A stretch of 64,000 bases of DNA from Rhizomys pruinosus (GCA_009823505.1 VZQC01005710.1:2298788-2362787), one strand, 5' to 3'; counted from the first letter of the stretch, positions 10,981-22,425 are shown. Program-made: numbers and translations. The notes: generated by a model not told the origin, from the letters alone.

Positions 10981-11290
10981 GAGGGGGTGGACAAGAAATC
11001 CCAACCCAGGGAAGTATTGGCAGCAGAAGGCTGCTGGGACAGGGAGAGTTGGTCTCTTTTAAGGGTGAGACTCTTGGTAGGTTAACCAGCCTCCAGTGGA
11101 CGGAGTCACACTGAAGGACATTTGGGGCACAAATTAGACCCTATAGGCCCTATTATATATAATAGAGTACATTAATTGGGTGGCGGTGATAAGGGGAAGA
11201 GGAGATGGGAGGATCTAAATACCATCAAATTATACTGTATGGAAATTGCAAAACTTTAAATAAAAGAGAAAAAAGTAAGAAAAAATAGAA
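10981..11290 (+). repeat. L1 3' end fragment (Lx-like)
   Basis: CCAGCCTCCAGTGGACGGAG, GGGGCACAAATTAGACC, an AGGAGATGGGAGGATCT purine stretch and TTTAAATAAAAGAG at the end match the layout of rodent L1 3' untranslated ends. Assigned from memory. Confidence 0.55.
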
Positions 11291-11527
11291 CAAAAAGGAA
11301 AAGAGGGAAAAATCAAGCAACACATCCATCTCATTCATATGAAAATTTTCTTTTGGCTTTTCTAAATGATAGAGTTATGTGCATATCAAAGGATTCTTTT
11401 CAAATAAATTTATGGTTCCTTATCATTAAATATTTGATTTGTGTACTTATTTTACATAAGCGGGCTCACATAAAAGTTTCTTGGGAACAATGAGGGCATG
11501 GATAGAAAAAAAAATTAAGAAGCCCTG
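11291..11527. other. A/T-rich DNA, nothing recognised
   Basis: No supported feature. Confidence 0.5.
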
Positions 11528-11731
11528 GTTGGAGCTGGAGAGATGGCTCAGCAGTTAAGAGCATTGGCTGCTCTTACAGAAGACCTGGACTCAGCTAACA
11601 AGTATAATTCTAGTTCCAGGGGATCTGAAGTCCTCTTCTGACCACAGGCATTGAGCAACACGGGTATACTTACATACATGTGGGCAATACATTCATACAC
11701 ACAAAATTAAAAAAAAAAAACTTAAAAAAAA
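11528..11731 (+). mobile_element. B2 SINE
   Basis: Head GGAGCTGGAGAGATGGCTCA, then TTAAGAGCATTGGCTGCTCT, body GTCCTCTTCTGACCACAGGC, and A-rich tail at about 11706-11731. Confidence 0.85.
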
Positions 11732-11835
11732 GCCCAGGTCTCGAACCTCTTGTGACAAGAAACAGTATCTAAGAGAGTGTGGAAAAGTGTTACTACTGAG
11801 TTCACAGGACGAGACAAAGAAACCCACACAAAACT

Positions 11836-11961
11836 ATGTGTGGTGTGTGTGGCTTGTGTGGTATGTGTGGTGTGTGTGAATGTGTGGTGTGTGTGTGTGC
11901 GCATGTGTGTGTGTGTGTGCGCGTGTGTGCGTGTGTGTGCGCGTGTGTGCGTGTGTGTGTG
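11836..11961. repeat. Imperfect (GT)n/(GTGC)n microsatellite
   Basis: Alternating purine-pyrimidine DNA with GCGTGTGTGC interruptions over about 125 bp. It appears to lie in an old B4-type SINE that continues to about 12168. Confidence 0.9.
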
Positions 11962-12032
11962 CTGGGAAGCTAGTGGAATGTTTGCATGTGCAGGTCAGGG
12001 AACAACTTTCCGGCTAGGTTCTTTATTTTGGC

Positions 12033-12154
12033 CTTGTGGGAGGGTGGAGGTAGATCGTAGGCTTGGCGGCAGTACCCTTACCTTCTGAGCCATCTTGTGG
12101 GAGGGTGGAGGTAGGTCGTAGGCTTGGCGGCAGCGACCTTACCTTCTGAGCCAT
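12033..12154. repeat. 61-bp direct tandem duplication
   Basis: Two units, 12033-12093 and 12094-12154, each start CTTGTGGGAGGGTGGAGGTA and end CTTCTGAGCCAT. They differ at a few bases. The 3' part looks like the reversed head of a B3/B4 SINE. Confidence 0.9.
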
Positions 12155-12196
12155 CTTGCTGACTCCCAAAACAAGATTTATTAAGAAAATTGCTGT

Positions 12197-12322
12197 AGGC
12201 GAGGCATGGTGGTGCATTAATTTCAGCATTGACAGGTAGATCTCTGAGATAGAGGCCAGCCTGGGCTACACAGTGAGATCCAGGCCAGCTAGGGCTACAG
12301 TGAGACCCTGTCTCTAAATAAA
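12197..12322 (+). repeat. B1 SINE, diverged
   Basis: AGGCGAGGCATGGTGGTGCA start, GGCCAGCCTGGGCTACACAG core, GAGACCCTGTCTC end. Confidence 0.8.
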
Positions 12323-12499
12323 ATGGCCATATAACTCATGTCTTGGGGGCCTGGCTGACATCTGGTGGCCCTGTGGAGTGGCGACTGGGCTGTGAGGACA
12401 CTCAACACCTCACTGCCCTCATCCAGCACAGACTGTAGCTGTGGACTGTTGGGAGGGAGAGCCTCCCAGTAGGAAGTTGTTGCTGAGCGTGTGCTTTTG

Positions 12500-12750
12500 G
12501 AGGAAAGTCTCATCCATGCCCCTTTGATTCTTGCTCACTGCATCCCTGGCTGCCATGAAGGAAGGAGCTGTGCTCTGCCACGAGCCCCACACTGTGTGGT
12601 GACGCCTCACCACACCCCACTCAGGAACAAAAGGCCAACTGACCAGGGATGGAAGTTTTGAGTCAGTCAACTTTGAGCCAAAATAAATATTTCCTCTTTA
12701 TAAGTTGTTTATGTCAGGTATTCTGTCACAGTGACTAAGAACCACTGTAA
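12500..12750 (+). repeat. 3' part of a dispersed rodent repeat (hAT-like/URR-type)
   Basis: GAGCCAAAATAAATATTTCC, TAAGTTGTTTATGTCAGGTA and CTGTCACAGTGACTAAGAAC form a familiar end of a non-autonomous rodent repeat. The left limit is approximate. A similar end lies at 56.19-56.37 kb. Confidence 0.45.
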
Positions 12751-13084
12751 GGACTGAATGACCTTGGCCACAATCCAAGGTCACCTTGGGCAGGGCTCCA
12801 GAAAGTATCCTGGGACAGGAGGCAGGCACAGTCACTTCCCTTGCTCTCTGGAGCTGTGAGCCTCAGGCTCCTCTTCCCTGCCTGCTTCTCTTTCTTTCCC
12901 CTCAGACTTCAGATCAAGGCCCTGGGCTTCGTGACTCATTGCTCTGTGTAATAAGAAGGCACAGTCTATATAAAATGCAGTCTCTGTTCTGACATGCCAA
13001 GTGGCGAGGTTGTACAAAAGGGAGATGTCCATGCCAAGCTTAGACTGATAATCATTTTTAAACAAGGTGAGATGATTTTTTAAA
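12751..13084. other. Unique DNA, no gene recognised
   Basis: No supported feature. Confidence 0.5.
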
Positions 13085-13221
13085 TTAAAAATTATAGCCA
13101 GGCATGGTAGCACATGCCTTTAATCTAAGCACTCAGGAGGCAGAGGGTGGATCTCTGTGAGTTCAAGGCCACCCTGGTCTACAAAGTCAGTTCCAGTTCA
13201 CTTGGGGCTACAGGGAGACCC
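13085..13221 (+). mobile_element. B1 SINE
   Basis: AGCCAGGCATGGTAGCACAT start, GAGTTCAAGGCCACCCTGGT core, GGGAGACCCTGTCTC end. Confidence 0.88.
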
Positions 13222-13246
13222 TGTCTCAAAAAGACCAAAAAACTTA

Positions 13247-13270
13247 GTGTGTGTGTGTGTGTGTGTGTGT
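13247..13270. repeat. (GT)n microsatellite
   Basis: A GT run lying between the B1 and the next SINE fragment. Confidence 0.9.
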
Positions 13271-13428
13271 ATGCAAGCATGAATGCCATACAATGCTTAT
13301 GGAAGTCAGAGGACAATGTTGTGGACTCGCTCTTTCCTTCCATCTTTACATGGGTTCCGGTAGTTGAACTCAGGTAGTCAGGCTTGAGCTGCAAGCACCT
13401 TTACCCACTGAGCCATCTCACCATCCCA
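13271..13428 (-). repeat. B3/B4-family SINE fragment
   Basis: Reversed pattern GTCAGAGGACAATGTTGTGG, GTAGTTGAACTCAGGTAGTC, CCACTGAGCCATCTCACC. Confidence 0.65.
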
Positions 13429-13907
13429 GGCAGGATAAGTCTTATCTACCACTCTTAACAAATTTCAAACATAAAACCTCCTCCTTGTTGTTACTGACAA
13501 ATTCTTATCACATTCATGTGTCTAATATTCTTTTTTAATAGGATATCTCTTTTACAGAATGTTTAATGATCTTCAACACTGAATATTAAGTCAAACCTGT
13601 ACATCAAAAATGGAAAAACCCTCTTTTTTTAATAAGACAAAATGTAATTAGTGAGTAGAAACTAGGCTATGAAATGGTAATGATATTGTGTAGAAAGTTC
13701 CAGAACTTTTGTCTGAGAAAATGATGGAATCAACAACATTAGTATGAGTCTTAGTCTCCAAAGTTCTTTTGTGTCGGAACATTTGATCTCATTCAAGGAG
13801 CAATGCATCAGACTTGCTGCATATCCAACTAAGATGCCCCTCTGTAACACATGCCATGGAAACATGTCCAAAACCCAAAGCCAGGCAGGGACAGAGCTCA
13901 GAAAAAT
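13429..13907. other. Unique A/T-rich DNA
   Basis: No supported feature. Confidence 0.5.
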
Positions 13908-14220
13908 CACAATGGCCTGGGGACACAGCTGAGTCTGTAAAGTGCTTGTCACACAGGTATGAGGACCCGAGCCCGGATGTGGATGAGCTTGTCAGTGCAC
14001 TCCGAAGAGGCCATGATAGGTGAGTTCCTGGGGCTCCCCAGTCTAGCCTAATCTTTGAACCCCAAATTCAGTTCAGAGACCCTATATCAAATGAATGAAT
14101 TAAAACAAGGTGGATGATGCCTAAAGAGTGACATCTGCCCAAAGTTGTCTTCTGGCCTTCACACACGTGTGCTCACACATGTACTTCAACATACCAACAT
14201 ACACAATCACAATAAATACC
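13908..14220 (+). repeat. B4/RSINE1-family SINE
   Basis: tRNA-like head GGGGACACAGCTGAGTCTGT, AAAGTGCTTGTCACACAGGT, GTTCCTGGGGCTCCCCAGTC, then CTTCTGGCCTTCACACACGT and a CA-rich tail. Confidence 0.65.
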
Positions 14221-14761
14221 CATCACATTGACATTGGCAAATTGATAATATACAAATAGCGTATAAATAGGTAGGATTATTAGTAAACATTTTCACAAGA
14301 ATAAATTCAATTAGTCAATAGGATGGAAAATGGGTTATTCCCACCTGTAATCAGAAGATGTAATTACTCCCCTCGGGGGAAGTGATTAGAAGTTCTGATC
14401 ATTTAAGTCACTCCCGGGAATTTATTCTAAAGGGAAAAACCTGTACAAATTTATTTTTGGTGAGGAGGTGACATTGAATATCAGGTGGACATTCATATAA
14501 GAATTTTAAGAGAGAGTAGACTGCTGACAGGTGCTGGGAGTCCCCAGACCGTGCAGATAGAGGAGACAGAGTTCCAGTCATGCCTGCGTTTCCGAGCCCC
14601 CCACATGGATTCTGAGTGACTCGGGGAGCAGCATATGCAGAGTTGGGAGCAATAACACCTGATTTAAAGAGAGACAAGGCCATCTGAAAACCTACAGGGA
14701 CCCGGGAGGGGTCGCCCAGGGAGTGCCAGGCACTCACAGTCCATCACATAAGTTTTCTTCC

Positions 14762-14763
<2 letters not shown>
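14221..14763. other. Unique DNA, no gene recognised
   Basis: No supported feature. Confidence 0.5.

Positions 14764-14808
<45 letters not shown>
14764..14808. repeat. (CA)n microsatellite
   Basis: An uninterrupted CA run of about 45 bp. Confidence 0.95.
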
Positions 14809-14810
<2 letters not shown>

Positions 14811-14867
14811 TTTAAAAAAAAACAGAGCAGACCGGGTAGAAACTCTTCTTGTGGAATTCTTAAGTCT

Positions 14868-15019
14868 TGTTTTTGTTTTTGTCTTTTCGAGACATGGTCT
14901 CCCTGTAGCCCCAGCTGTCCTGGAACTCTTCACTCTGTAGACCAGGCTGGCCTTGAACTCACAAAGATCTGCCTGCCTCTGCTTCCCAAGTGCTAGGATT
15001 AAAGGCATGCGCCGCCACT
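14868..15019 (-). mobile_element. B1 SINE
   Basis: Reversed full B1: T-rich tail, TCGAGACATGGTCTCCCTGT, CAGGCTGGCCTTGAACTCAC, GGCATGCGCCGCCACT. Confidence 0.9.
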
Positions 15020-15029
15020 AATTCTTAAG

Positions 15030-15262
15030 TTTTAAAAGCATTTGTTTATTTATTTTTATTTTGTGTACGGTTATTTTCTCTGCATGTATCTAAATGCACC
15101 CATGTTGTGCAATACCCAAGGAGACTAGAGGAGGGTCTTGGATCCCCAGGAACTGGAGTTACAGATGGATGTTACCCACCATGTGGGTGCTAGGAACCCA
15201 ACATGGGTCTTCTGCAATAGCAGCCAGTGCTCTTAACTGCTGAGCCATCTCTCTAGCTCAAC
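15030..15262 (-). repeat. B2-like SINE, older
   Basis: Reversed tail (TTTATTTATTTTTATTTTGT), body GGAACTGGAGTTACAGATGG, B-box region GCTAGGAACCCAACATGGGT, head GAGCCATCTCTCTAGCTC. Confidence 0.8.
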
Positions 15263-15289
15263 TCTTAAGTTTTTTTTTTTAATCTCTAT

Positions 15290-15720
15290 TTTAATCTTTC
15301 AATTCATACACCTTCATGGAGTATACCATGACAATCCCATTACATATAATATGTAATGATTCAGGCTAACAAGCACCTCATCTTTTCAACAACCATCATC
15401 TTCTGGGCTCAGTGTTTTGTATTCTCATAGTCATGCTGAGATGCCTTATAGGACCAAAGAAGAACCAGAGTTTTGCCCTCCATTCCATCTGGGTTTGGAG
15501 CCTCTTCTCAGAATTCTTTTAGTCGTGTTCCCCCCCCCCCCATCTCTAGTGACCACTCCATCCTGTTCCAAAAGGCTGACTTGCTGGTTTCCACAAAATA
15601 ATAGGAGCTCATCCTTTCATGGCCAAATGGCATAACATTGTGCAGATACAGCACATTTGTGTTATAAGTTCATCCACAGAAGGCATCTACGTTCAATCTG
15701 TTCTTGGCTCTTGATGCCCG
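15290..15720 (-). repeat. Old L1/HAL1-type fragment, antisense
   Basis: ATGGCATAACATTGTGCAGA, GTTCATCCACAGAAGGCATC and TCTGTTCTTGGCTCTTG parallel the antisense of the L1 ORF2 C-terminal region. The left half is less certain. A C run lies at about 15531-15541. Confidence 0.45.
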
Positions 15721-17617
15721 CCTCCTGTCTGTGGCCAGGTGTCTGTGGTCTAGATCTGGCTGGGCAGCCAACGCCAACTCACGACCATCGGCATGGACTC
15801 TCATGGTTCTCCCACCACACTCAGAATTCTGGGAAGCTGAAGAACTTTCCCTCTCTCCCCAGTCTGCTCATGAGTGCTTCAGAGCTGCATCCAGCTTCCA
15901 GCCAGCAGCAGTCACAGCAGTCATGTCCATGACACCTGGACCATTTGGAACTCACCTCCCGGGTGTCTATGAAGCGCACTGCTCTCCATTACCACTCAAC
16001 ACCTTCGAGAGCACAGAACCTTGTGTCCATGTTGAGCAGATGTGTGCAGGTCTACTGCCTGGGAGGAGAGCCACACAAACAGCTCTGTGCTGACAAGCTA
16101 ACCTCTGGGTTCCCTTTGAGCATTAGTCACAAGCCCTCTGGATGCCAGCTCATGTGGACTGGGATCCAGCTGTGCGGACTGGGGTCCAGCTACGCTACTG
16201 TGTCTCCTCTCCCTTCACCTCTGCAGAATCACCGCTGAGCCCAACGGTAAATGTGCAGTAAAAAATTCCTAGGCAAGGAATTGAGTGCCTGTAGATTATT
16301 GGGAGGTTTTAAATCCCTTGCCAGAGTGAAGCCAGGGTCTCAGGGAAAGCAGACATGGAAACGCTTGGACTGTCTGGCAGTAGCAACAGTGCCATGCAGC
16401 ATTTTGAGAAGCAGCCGAGTGTTGGCACCTTGCTTCTCACAGCATCGTCAGCACCTCCCCGAGGCTCTTCTCATCCTCCATCACAGGACACAGACTTTGA
16501 GACCAAGGGCTACTCTGGGTCCTTCTGTAAGAGGCACAGTGTGCCTCCACTCTGTCCCCACATCAGAGGGGCATGGTTGCCAACCACATGCCCCAAAGCT
16601 CTCTCTGAGGCTTAAGTCAGGCACGGTACACCCCGGCAGAATACAGGGGCACACGGCTCACCATTCAAGCTTTAGGAACCCCAAAAATGGGATATTCCAA
16701 CTGCCATCTGCAGAGAAGAAGAGCACAAGGTCAAAGGTCATTAAACCAGGGCTGAGCGTGAGAGCCCTGTGGATATCAGTCACAGGTGACAGAGGTTGCT
16801 TTTGGATGGCACAAGCTGGCCAGCTGCAATGAGTAGACAGGGCACTGTCTGAACTTGCCAGGGGCCAGGCAGCCTCTGTGACCCTGGCTGTCTGTGCTCT
16901 TTTCTGGGGAGCGGTTTGTCGTTTCCTTAGTGTCTTCACCACATAATCTCTGCCTGAGGCAAAGGGTTGGAACTCTCCTCATCACTGGGGCCCCCTAAGC
17001 TGTCCTCTCTCAGGAAGCTGGCTCTTTCCCGGGCACACGTCTAGAAGGAGCGAGATCTGCACAACCTCCCTGGAATGACTCACGCACACAGTGCTTTGGG
17101 TGTTCCTTGCTGTTCGAACCTTCTTGTTGGTTTTTTTTCTGCAGACACCTAGGAGGAGGGGAAATGCTGATGGACGTGCTTACTGCTTTCTCATTTTTTG
17201 TACTTTCTCCAAAGGCGCAGTGTCCTCCGTCTGTCCAGTCCTGTTCCATTGTAAGTATTCACAGTCTTTCAGGCAACCCAGTGTGTGTCAGTAACACATG
17301 CAGCTTTTTTCTTTTTCTTTTTTGCACATATTCTTGTTTTTTGTTGCTAGGCTAAGAAACTAAATCTCTTTAAAAAGCATTGGTGTCCAAAGGAAGTATC
17401 CAAAGAAGAATGTGCTTTTGAAGATTCCCTGAACACCTCTTAACTGGTTTTGATTCAAAGATCTCTTTTTGTTTATTTGTTTGTTTGGTTCCTTCCCTAG
17501 CATGAAAATCAATGTAAACAGACGGACTTCCCTTTCCCAGTGCAGGTGGCTAGGGCCGGGCTGCACATCCCACCTGGGTTTGACTCCCTCGAAACGTGCT
17601 GAAGATCCTTTGCTGCT

Positions 17618-17621
<4 letters not shown>
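15721..17621. other. Unique DNA, no gene recognised
   Basis: Several open frames occur, the longest 193 codons at 16251-16832 on the plus strand. None shows a recognisable domain, signal peptide or conserved motif, and several overlap in different frames, as expected by chance in G/C-richer DNA. Confidence 0.5.

Positions 17622-17666
<45 letters not shown>
17622..17666. repeat. (CT)n tract at the left edge of the duplication
   Basis: A CT run of about 45 bp. The unit repeated at 24168 follows directly. Confidence 0.95.
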
Positions 17667-17672
<6 letters not shown>

Positions 17673-17757
17673 ATCTATCTCTATCTATCTCTATCTCATC
17701 TATATCTATATCTCTATCTAGCTCTATCTCTATCTAGCTCTATCTATATCTCTATCT
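17667..17757. repeat. TCTA-type tetranucleotide array, copy A
   Basis: CTATCTAT/CTCTATCT units with AGCT interruptions follow the CT tract. The same pattern, slightly shifted, lies at 24168-24259. Confidence 0.9.
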
Positions 17758-17758
17758 T

Positions 17759-18349
17759 GATTCACTGTGATTGTGTCCTGTTGAGTGACAGGAGTTTAAC
17801 CATCTTCAGAGGCAGGAACAACACACTCAACCACCCAGTGGAGACCAGCGTGGAGCCCATGTATTTCCACAACGAGAAACAACAAAATGTGACCAGAAGG
17901 ACCCATCCGCACTCTGTGCCCACAACAGAAGCAACCTTCCCTCCTTGGGTGTTGCCCACCTCAACCTTCTGTCCTTGGGTGCTGCCCACCTCCACAGCCT
18001 TAGAAGGACAAGGAGACAGAGTGGGCCCCTTCAGAAACCACAGGGGAAGCAGAGAAGGCAGCCAGCCGGGCAAGCTCTGCACTGGTCTTCCTGGACAGGT
18101 GTGTCTGTAGGTGCTGCTGTTGATGGTGGACACCTGACTCCAGTTTCTCCAGCCTTGCAACATGGACACAGGCCAGTGATTCTCTTGGCCGGTTCCAGGC
18201 ACTTAGCTTTGGACTGGGGCTACCTCATCACCACCCCTAGTTCTGGGACATCTGGCTTTGTGAGTTTTGCAGCACCTGGGATTCCCCAGCATGCAGACAG
18301 CCGTTGATGAACTACCCAGCCTCTAGTCATGCAAGCCAATCTGGCAACA
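17759..18349. other. Unique part of the duplicated unit
   Basis: Non-repeat sequence identical or nearly so at 24261-24851. Open frames on both strands have no recognised domain. Confidence 0.5.
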
Positions 18350-18485
18350 TTCCCTTTTATAACTGCATATCTGTTGATCAGTTTCCCTAGAGACTGCCCA
18401 CTTCTTTATTAGTGAGTAGTATTCTGTCGTGTGTAACCATTGCAGCTTATTATTCACCTCTGGGTGGGCCTTTGGGCTATTTTCT
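18350..18485 (-). repeat. Old L1/HAL1-type fragment, copy A
   Basis: TTAGTGAGTAGTATTCTGTC and GGGTGGGCCTTTGGGCTATT follow the antisense of the L1 ORF2 C-terminal region. Copy B is at 24852-24987. Confidence 0.45.
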
Positions 18486-18671
18486 TTAAAAAAATTATTT
18501 TAACATATATGAGTGCTTGCCTGCTGTATGTGAGTCTAGGTCAGAAGGCATCAAACCCCTGGAACTGAAGTTAAGATGGTGGATAGCACCATGTGGGTAC
18601 CGGGAATCGAACCCGGGTCCTCTGCAAGAGCAGCCCGTGCTCTTAACCACTGAGCCGTCTCTCCAATCCTC
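18486..18671 (-). repeat. B2-like SINE, copy A, with apparent deletions
   Basis: Reversed SINE with the B-box region GGGAATCGAACCCGGGTCC. Against copy B and the family pattern it lacks single bases at several places, for example GTTAAGATGG where copy B has GTTACAGATGG. Confidence 0.8.
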
Positions 18672-18724
18672 TCATAATCTCTTATGAATAACGTTTCTGA
18701 GACTTTTCTCTTTCTCTCTTTTCT

Positions 18725-19127
18725 CTTTGTGTGTATGTTTGCAGGTGGGTTTGTAGATGGAGTTTGTGTACAGGTGTGTTCACGCGAGTGGAGAACAGAG
18801 CTTTTCACACCCTTGTATGTGTGTGTGTGTGTGGTGTGTGTATGTATGTGTGTATGTGTATGTGGTGTGTGCGTGCGTGTGTGGGTGTGTGTATGTGTGT
18901 GTGGGTGGGTGGTGGGTATACACACACAGGTGTGTGTAGGCCAGATACAACCTTGACTGTTGTCCCTCAAATGCCATCGTGTCCGTTTGTTTACTGCTTA
19001 TTTGTTTGGGTTGGGGCCATGTGCAGTGCTCACCTGATATCTGTGTGGGTTCTGGGAATCCAAACTCAGGTCTTCATGCCTGCACAGTAATAGTGATCAC
19101 TCTAACCACCAAGCCATCACCCCAGAC
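18725..19127 (-). repeat. B4-family SINE with internal GT microsatellite, copy A
   Basis: A GT/GTAT array at about 18816-18912, then GTGTAGGCCAGATACAACCT and the reversed tRNA-like end AATCCAAACTCAGGTCTTCA, CACCAAGCCATCACCCC. Confidence 0.65.
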
Positions 19128-21239
19128 TTCAGCTTGCTTTAAAGTGATCAGAATTCTTGTGCCTGTGTTAGTCAAGATTATGTCACCATGAACTCACACC
19201 TGAAAGGAACAACTTGAGGCTCATGGTTTGAGAGGGTTCAGCACTGCATGCAGGGAAGGCAGGCCGGTGGGGGTGGCTCACAGGAACATGAAGCCTTTGG
19301 TTATGTCATGTTGATGGTTAGGTGGCAGACAGCTGGAACTGGAAGCTCTGATTCCCCCCAGGGACCTCCACGTGAAAGGCTCCATAACCTCCCCGAGTGG
19401 CTCTACCCCATGGTAATCAAATGCTCAAACATTCAAAGCATAGTAGTTTTTGATGCTTTACTGCGAGTGACTGTTCCTGTACCCTGGCACCCAGTTATGT
19501 TACCCTGTGTCATGAGACTCAGCACAGCACTCTTTACAGCAGTGGCTTCATGCTTTGGGGGCTCACACAAGCAGAAATGGTCCTTTTGGGTGACAGAAAT
19601 TTAGGGCTCAGTATATAGTGTCCTGGGGCCAGCTCACTTGCAATAGTGGATGTTGCTCTCCTTGTCCCAATCCAGGTTGATTGTGGTTTGATGTCAGACA
19701 CGGCAGGAGCATTTACAGTGTGGGACTCAGTGAGAGTCGCAAATTCAGGCTCCCCCCACCTCAGCCCCAAGGAATGGTCATTAGCCCTTTCAGTGTGCTG
19801 AACATATCACACCTGCAGCCGATCTGCTACGAGGGAGACCAAGGTTTCCACTATTGCTGTGGATGGAAAGGGTTCATTCTGCATGAGAATTCATTTCAGT
19901 GCTGGGCATCTTACAGCCAGGAATAGCCCGCCTCAAGCAGCCTGTGTTCCCTTGCAACACACAGATGAAACTGAGCCAAAGAACAACCTCGAAGACTATG
20001 GACAGAGAGGAACCCTCTGGAGACAGCCATAGCCAGCATGTGGGTCCACTCTGGGACGTGTCTCCCTGTCCATGGCTGTCTTTGTGGCCTTCCTGTCCCC
20101 CAGCAGGTGCAGGTGAGACAGCCCCATTTTCTTCACGACGAGACCAGCGCCTGACACAACATGGCAGAGCTCCCAATGAGAACCAGCTGGAGCATTGTCC
20201 CTAGGGTCCTTTCCCACAGCAGACCGAATTGGCAGCAAGAACCTCACAGTCTTAAGTGCACGTGTTTGGCGTTAGGTGGGAGTTGGGCAGGCTCAGTTCC
20301 GAGTAGCGTGGCTAGCTGTGTTTCCAGAGAAGTGGTGCTTCAGTTTGAATTAAAGTTCCCCGTGACTAAAGAGTATATGGCATTTCTTATAAACAGTGTG
20401 AGCCTGAAAGGAAAGCCCTACCCATCTGAGACTGTGCTCATGGATGAGAATCAAGTGTGGAACCCCCTCCGTCATTTTGAGAGCATTCCACAGCAATGCA
20501 CAGGCCAATGCTTCTTCCCTTGGGGCCCTACAGCTATGCATTAGGGATGATTTTTCTAATACCTGCTGCGTGCAGGCCCTATGCTAAGCTGCAGGGTTTA
20601 AATACAGATCTTTGGTTGCTGTTTTGTTGTCCAGTGTGTGTGTGTATGTGCTTGTATGTGGTTGAGTTATATGTGTACGTGCAATGTGGGTGCTAGAGGC
20701 TGACAATGAATATCGTCTGTTAAGTTCATTTTAGCATTTTGAGGGAGACTCGGCTCAGTGAGGAGAAAAATGTCAGGACCACCAGTGAAAAAAGAAGTTG
20801 GGTTTATTTCAGGCGTGGTGGCTGGCCTGCCTGTGTTGGGATTAGGATGACCAGCATTAGAATGTCCCCCAAACAGCAGTGTTATAACCAGGTACATAAG
20901 GAAGCTAGTTTACAAGGAAGTGGGGGTGAGAGATGGGGATGGGTGTAGGTGGGTCTGTGGCTGGGATCAGTGGGAGCGTCTTGAGAGAAACTGAAGGCTG
21001 GCTACGGTCTCCAGTGAGGTGGGATTGCAGGGTGTGCCAGCAATTTTTCTTGGAGCACAGGAACACATGTTCACGGTAAGTGTTTCTCGGGACTTCTACC
21101 CTCAATTGGCTTCCTGAAATCCCTGACTTAGGTGGGCAACAATCTTACATCTCCTCAACTCCTTTCCTCGTTATGTGCTGAGGTGGGACTCTCATTGAAT
21201 TTAGAGCTCAACCTGGTTGCTCTACCTAACCAGTTTGGT
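19128..21239. other. Unique part of the duplicated unit, copy A
   Basis: No gene recognised. Open frames up to 127 codons recur unchanged in copy B because the DNA is duplicated; that is not evidence of coding. From about 20.58 kb onward copy A differs from B by many small indels. Confidence 0.5.
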
Positions 21240-21398
21240 CCAGGGGTCCTTTGTGTCTGCCTCCTGCACGTTGTGATACAAAGTGGGCCGGCATGCTCGT
21301 CCAGCATTTACATGGTGCAGGGAATCCAGACTCTGGTTGGTCATGCGTTGGTCATGCTCGTACCAGTGCTTCACCTGTGCAGTCATCTTCTAAACCCC
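21240..21398 (-). repeat. B4-type SINE end, copy A
   Basis: GCAGGGAATCCAGACTCTGG and CACCTGTGCAGTCATCTTCT resemble the reversed tRNA-like end of B4/B3 SINEs. Copy B is at about 27728-27886. Confidence 0.45.
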
Positions 21399-21404
21399 TT
21401 GTTT

Positions 21405-21508
21405 TATTTTTGATGAAGGTTCCAACTCTATAGCCCTGTTGGCCTCAATTCATGAGTCTCCTGCCTCGTCTCGCAGGCTGGGATTCAGGCACTTGTCACC
21501 ATGCCTGG
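21405..21508 (-). repeat. B1-like fragment, copy A, with deletions
   Basis: A reversed B1-type sequence. Single bases present in copy B (27893-28001) and in the B1 pattern are missing, for example GGGATTCAGGC against GGGATTACAGGC. Confidence 0.65.
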
Positions 21509-21695
21509 CCAAATACAGTTCTTACTCTCTAGGGGTAACAATCTATCCTGGGACACAGTGAAATCAAACACTCAGTATAGTGTAACAAGCACTTTATTGA
21601 ACCCAAAAGGAAATTTTTCTGGACCGGGGGCTCCTTGGAGTTCAAAGGCAGAGTGCAAGCCATACCAGTAGCAGAGGGAGAGCAGGTGCTCCTGT

Positions 21696-21828
21696 AGAGG
21701 AATAGGGGAGCACCCCACAGAGGAATGGGGGAGCACCCCACAGAGGAATGGGGGAGCACCCCACAGAGGAATGGGGGAGCACCCCACAGAGGAATGGGGG
21801 AGCACCCCACAGAGGAATGGGGGAGCAT
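21696..21828. repeat. 23-bp tandem repeat, about 6 units, copy A
   Basis: Unit core GAGGAATGGGGGAGCACCCC. Because 23 is not a multiple of 3, a reading frame cycles through all phases and stays open on both strands, giving 99-193-codon frames that I do not call as genes. Confidence 0.95.
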
Positions 21829-22297
21829 CCAAGAGCCTCAGACCTCTCAAGACTGGCAGGAGCTCAGAGTGTGTGCAGCTCAGGGTGAGGCAGCCACCTG
21901 GAAAGATGTGGTCACGCTTTGTGGACTGCCAGAAATGGTGTGGAACAGGCCATTTAAGTGGAACTGCTTGGTGCAGTGTGGACGGATCCGTGGAAAGCTG
22001 GAAGCCATGTTCCAAAGTGGATTTGAGGCCACAGTGCTCTCCAGTGGAAGGAAAATACCTCCAAGGCTCTTGATTCACCCACAGTGAACTCGTAGGAACT
22101 GGCTTGCAGATAAAGAATGGAATTTGGAGAGTTAGTAGAGTGCAGTCACACACACACCCCCCCCCCCCGCCATGGGCAGTGGATTTGTGAATACACAGCT
22201 AGCTGAAGTGTTGGGAGAGAGAGTAACCTGCCTTCCTGTGCTAGGAAGCATGGGCTGGCAAGGGGATGGAACTCCAATAGACATGGCATATACAGGG
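21829..22297. other. Unique part of the duplicated unit with a C run, copy A
   Basis: Includes a CACA-C(12) run near 22148-22169 that differs in length and flanking bases from copy B at 28642-28667. Confidence 0.6.
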
Positions 22298-22425
22298 TTT
22301 TTTGCTTGTTTGTTTGAGACTGGTCCCATAGCCCTGCCTGGCCTGGAATACACTATACAATGCCCCAGGGCAATTCTTTTGTTCCACCCTCCCGCTAGGA
22401 TTATTGGCATGAGCCAGCTCACGTG
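22298..22425 (-). repeat. B1-like fragment, copy A
   Basis: TTTGTTTGAGACTGGTCCCA, CCTGCCTGGCCTGGAATACA, GATTATTGGCATGAGCCAG. Copy B is at 28791-28918. Confidence 0.55.

Noticed and set aside
16251..16832. 193-codon frame in unique DNA
   Set aside because: No recognisable motif, overlapped by other frames, no splice or promoter signals; consistent with chance.
21572..22153. 193-codon minus-strand frame conserved at 28065-28646
   Set aside because: Conservation is due to the 6.5-kb duplication, and the middle is the 23-bp array.
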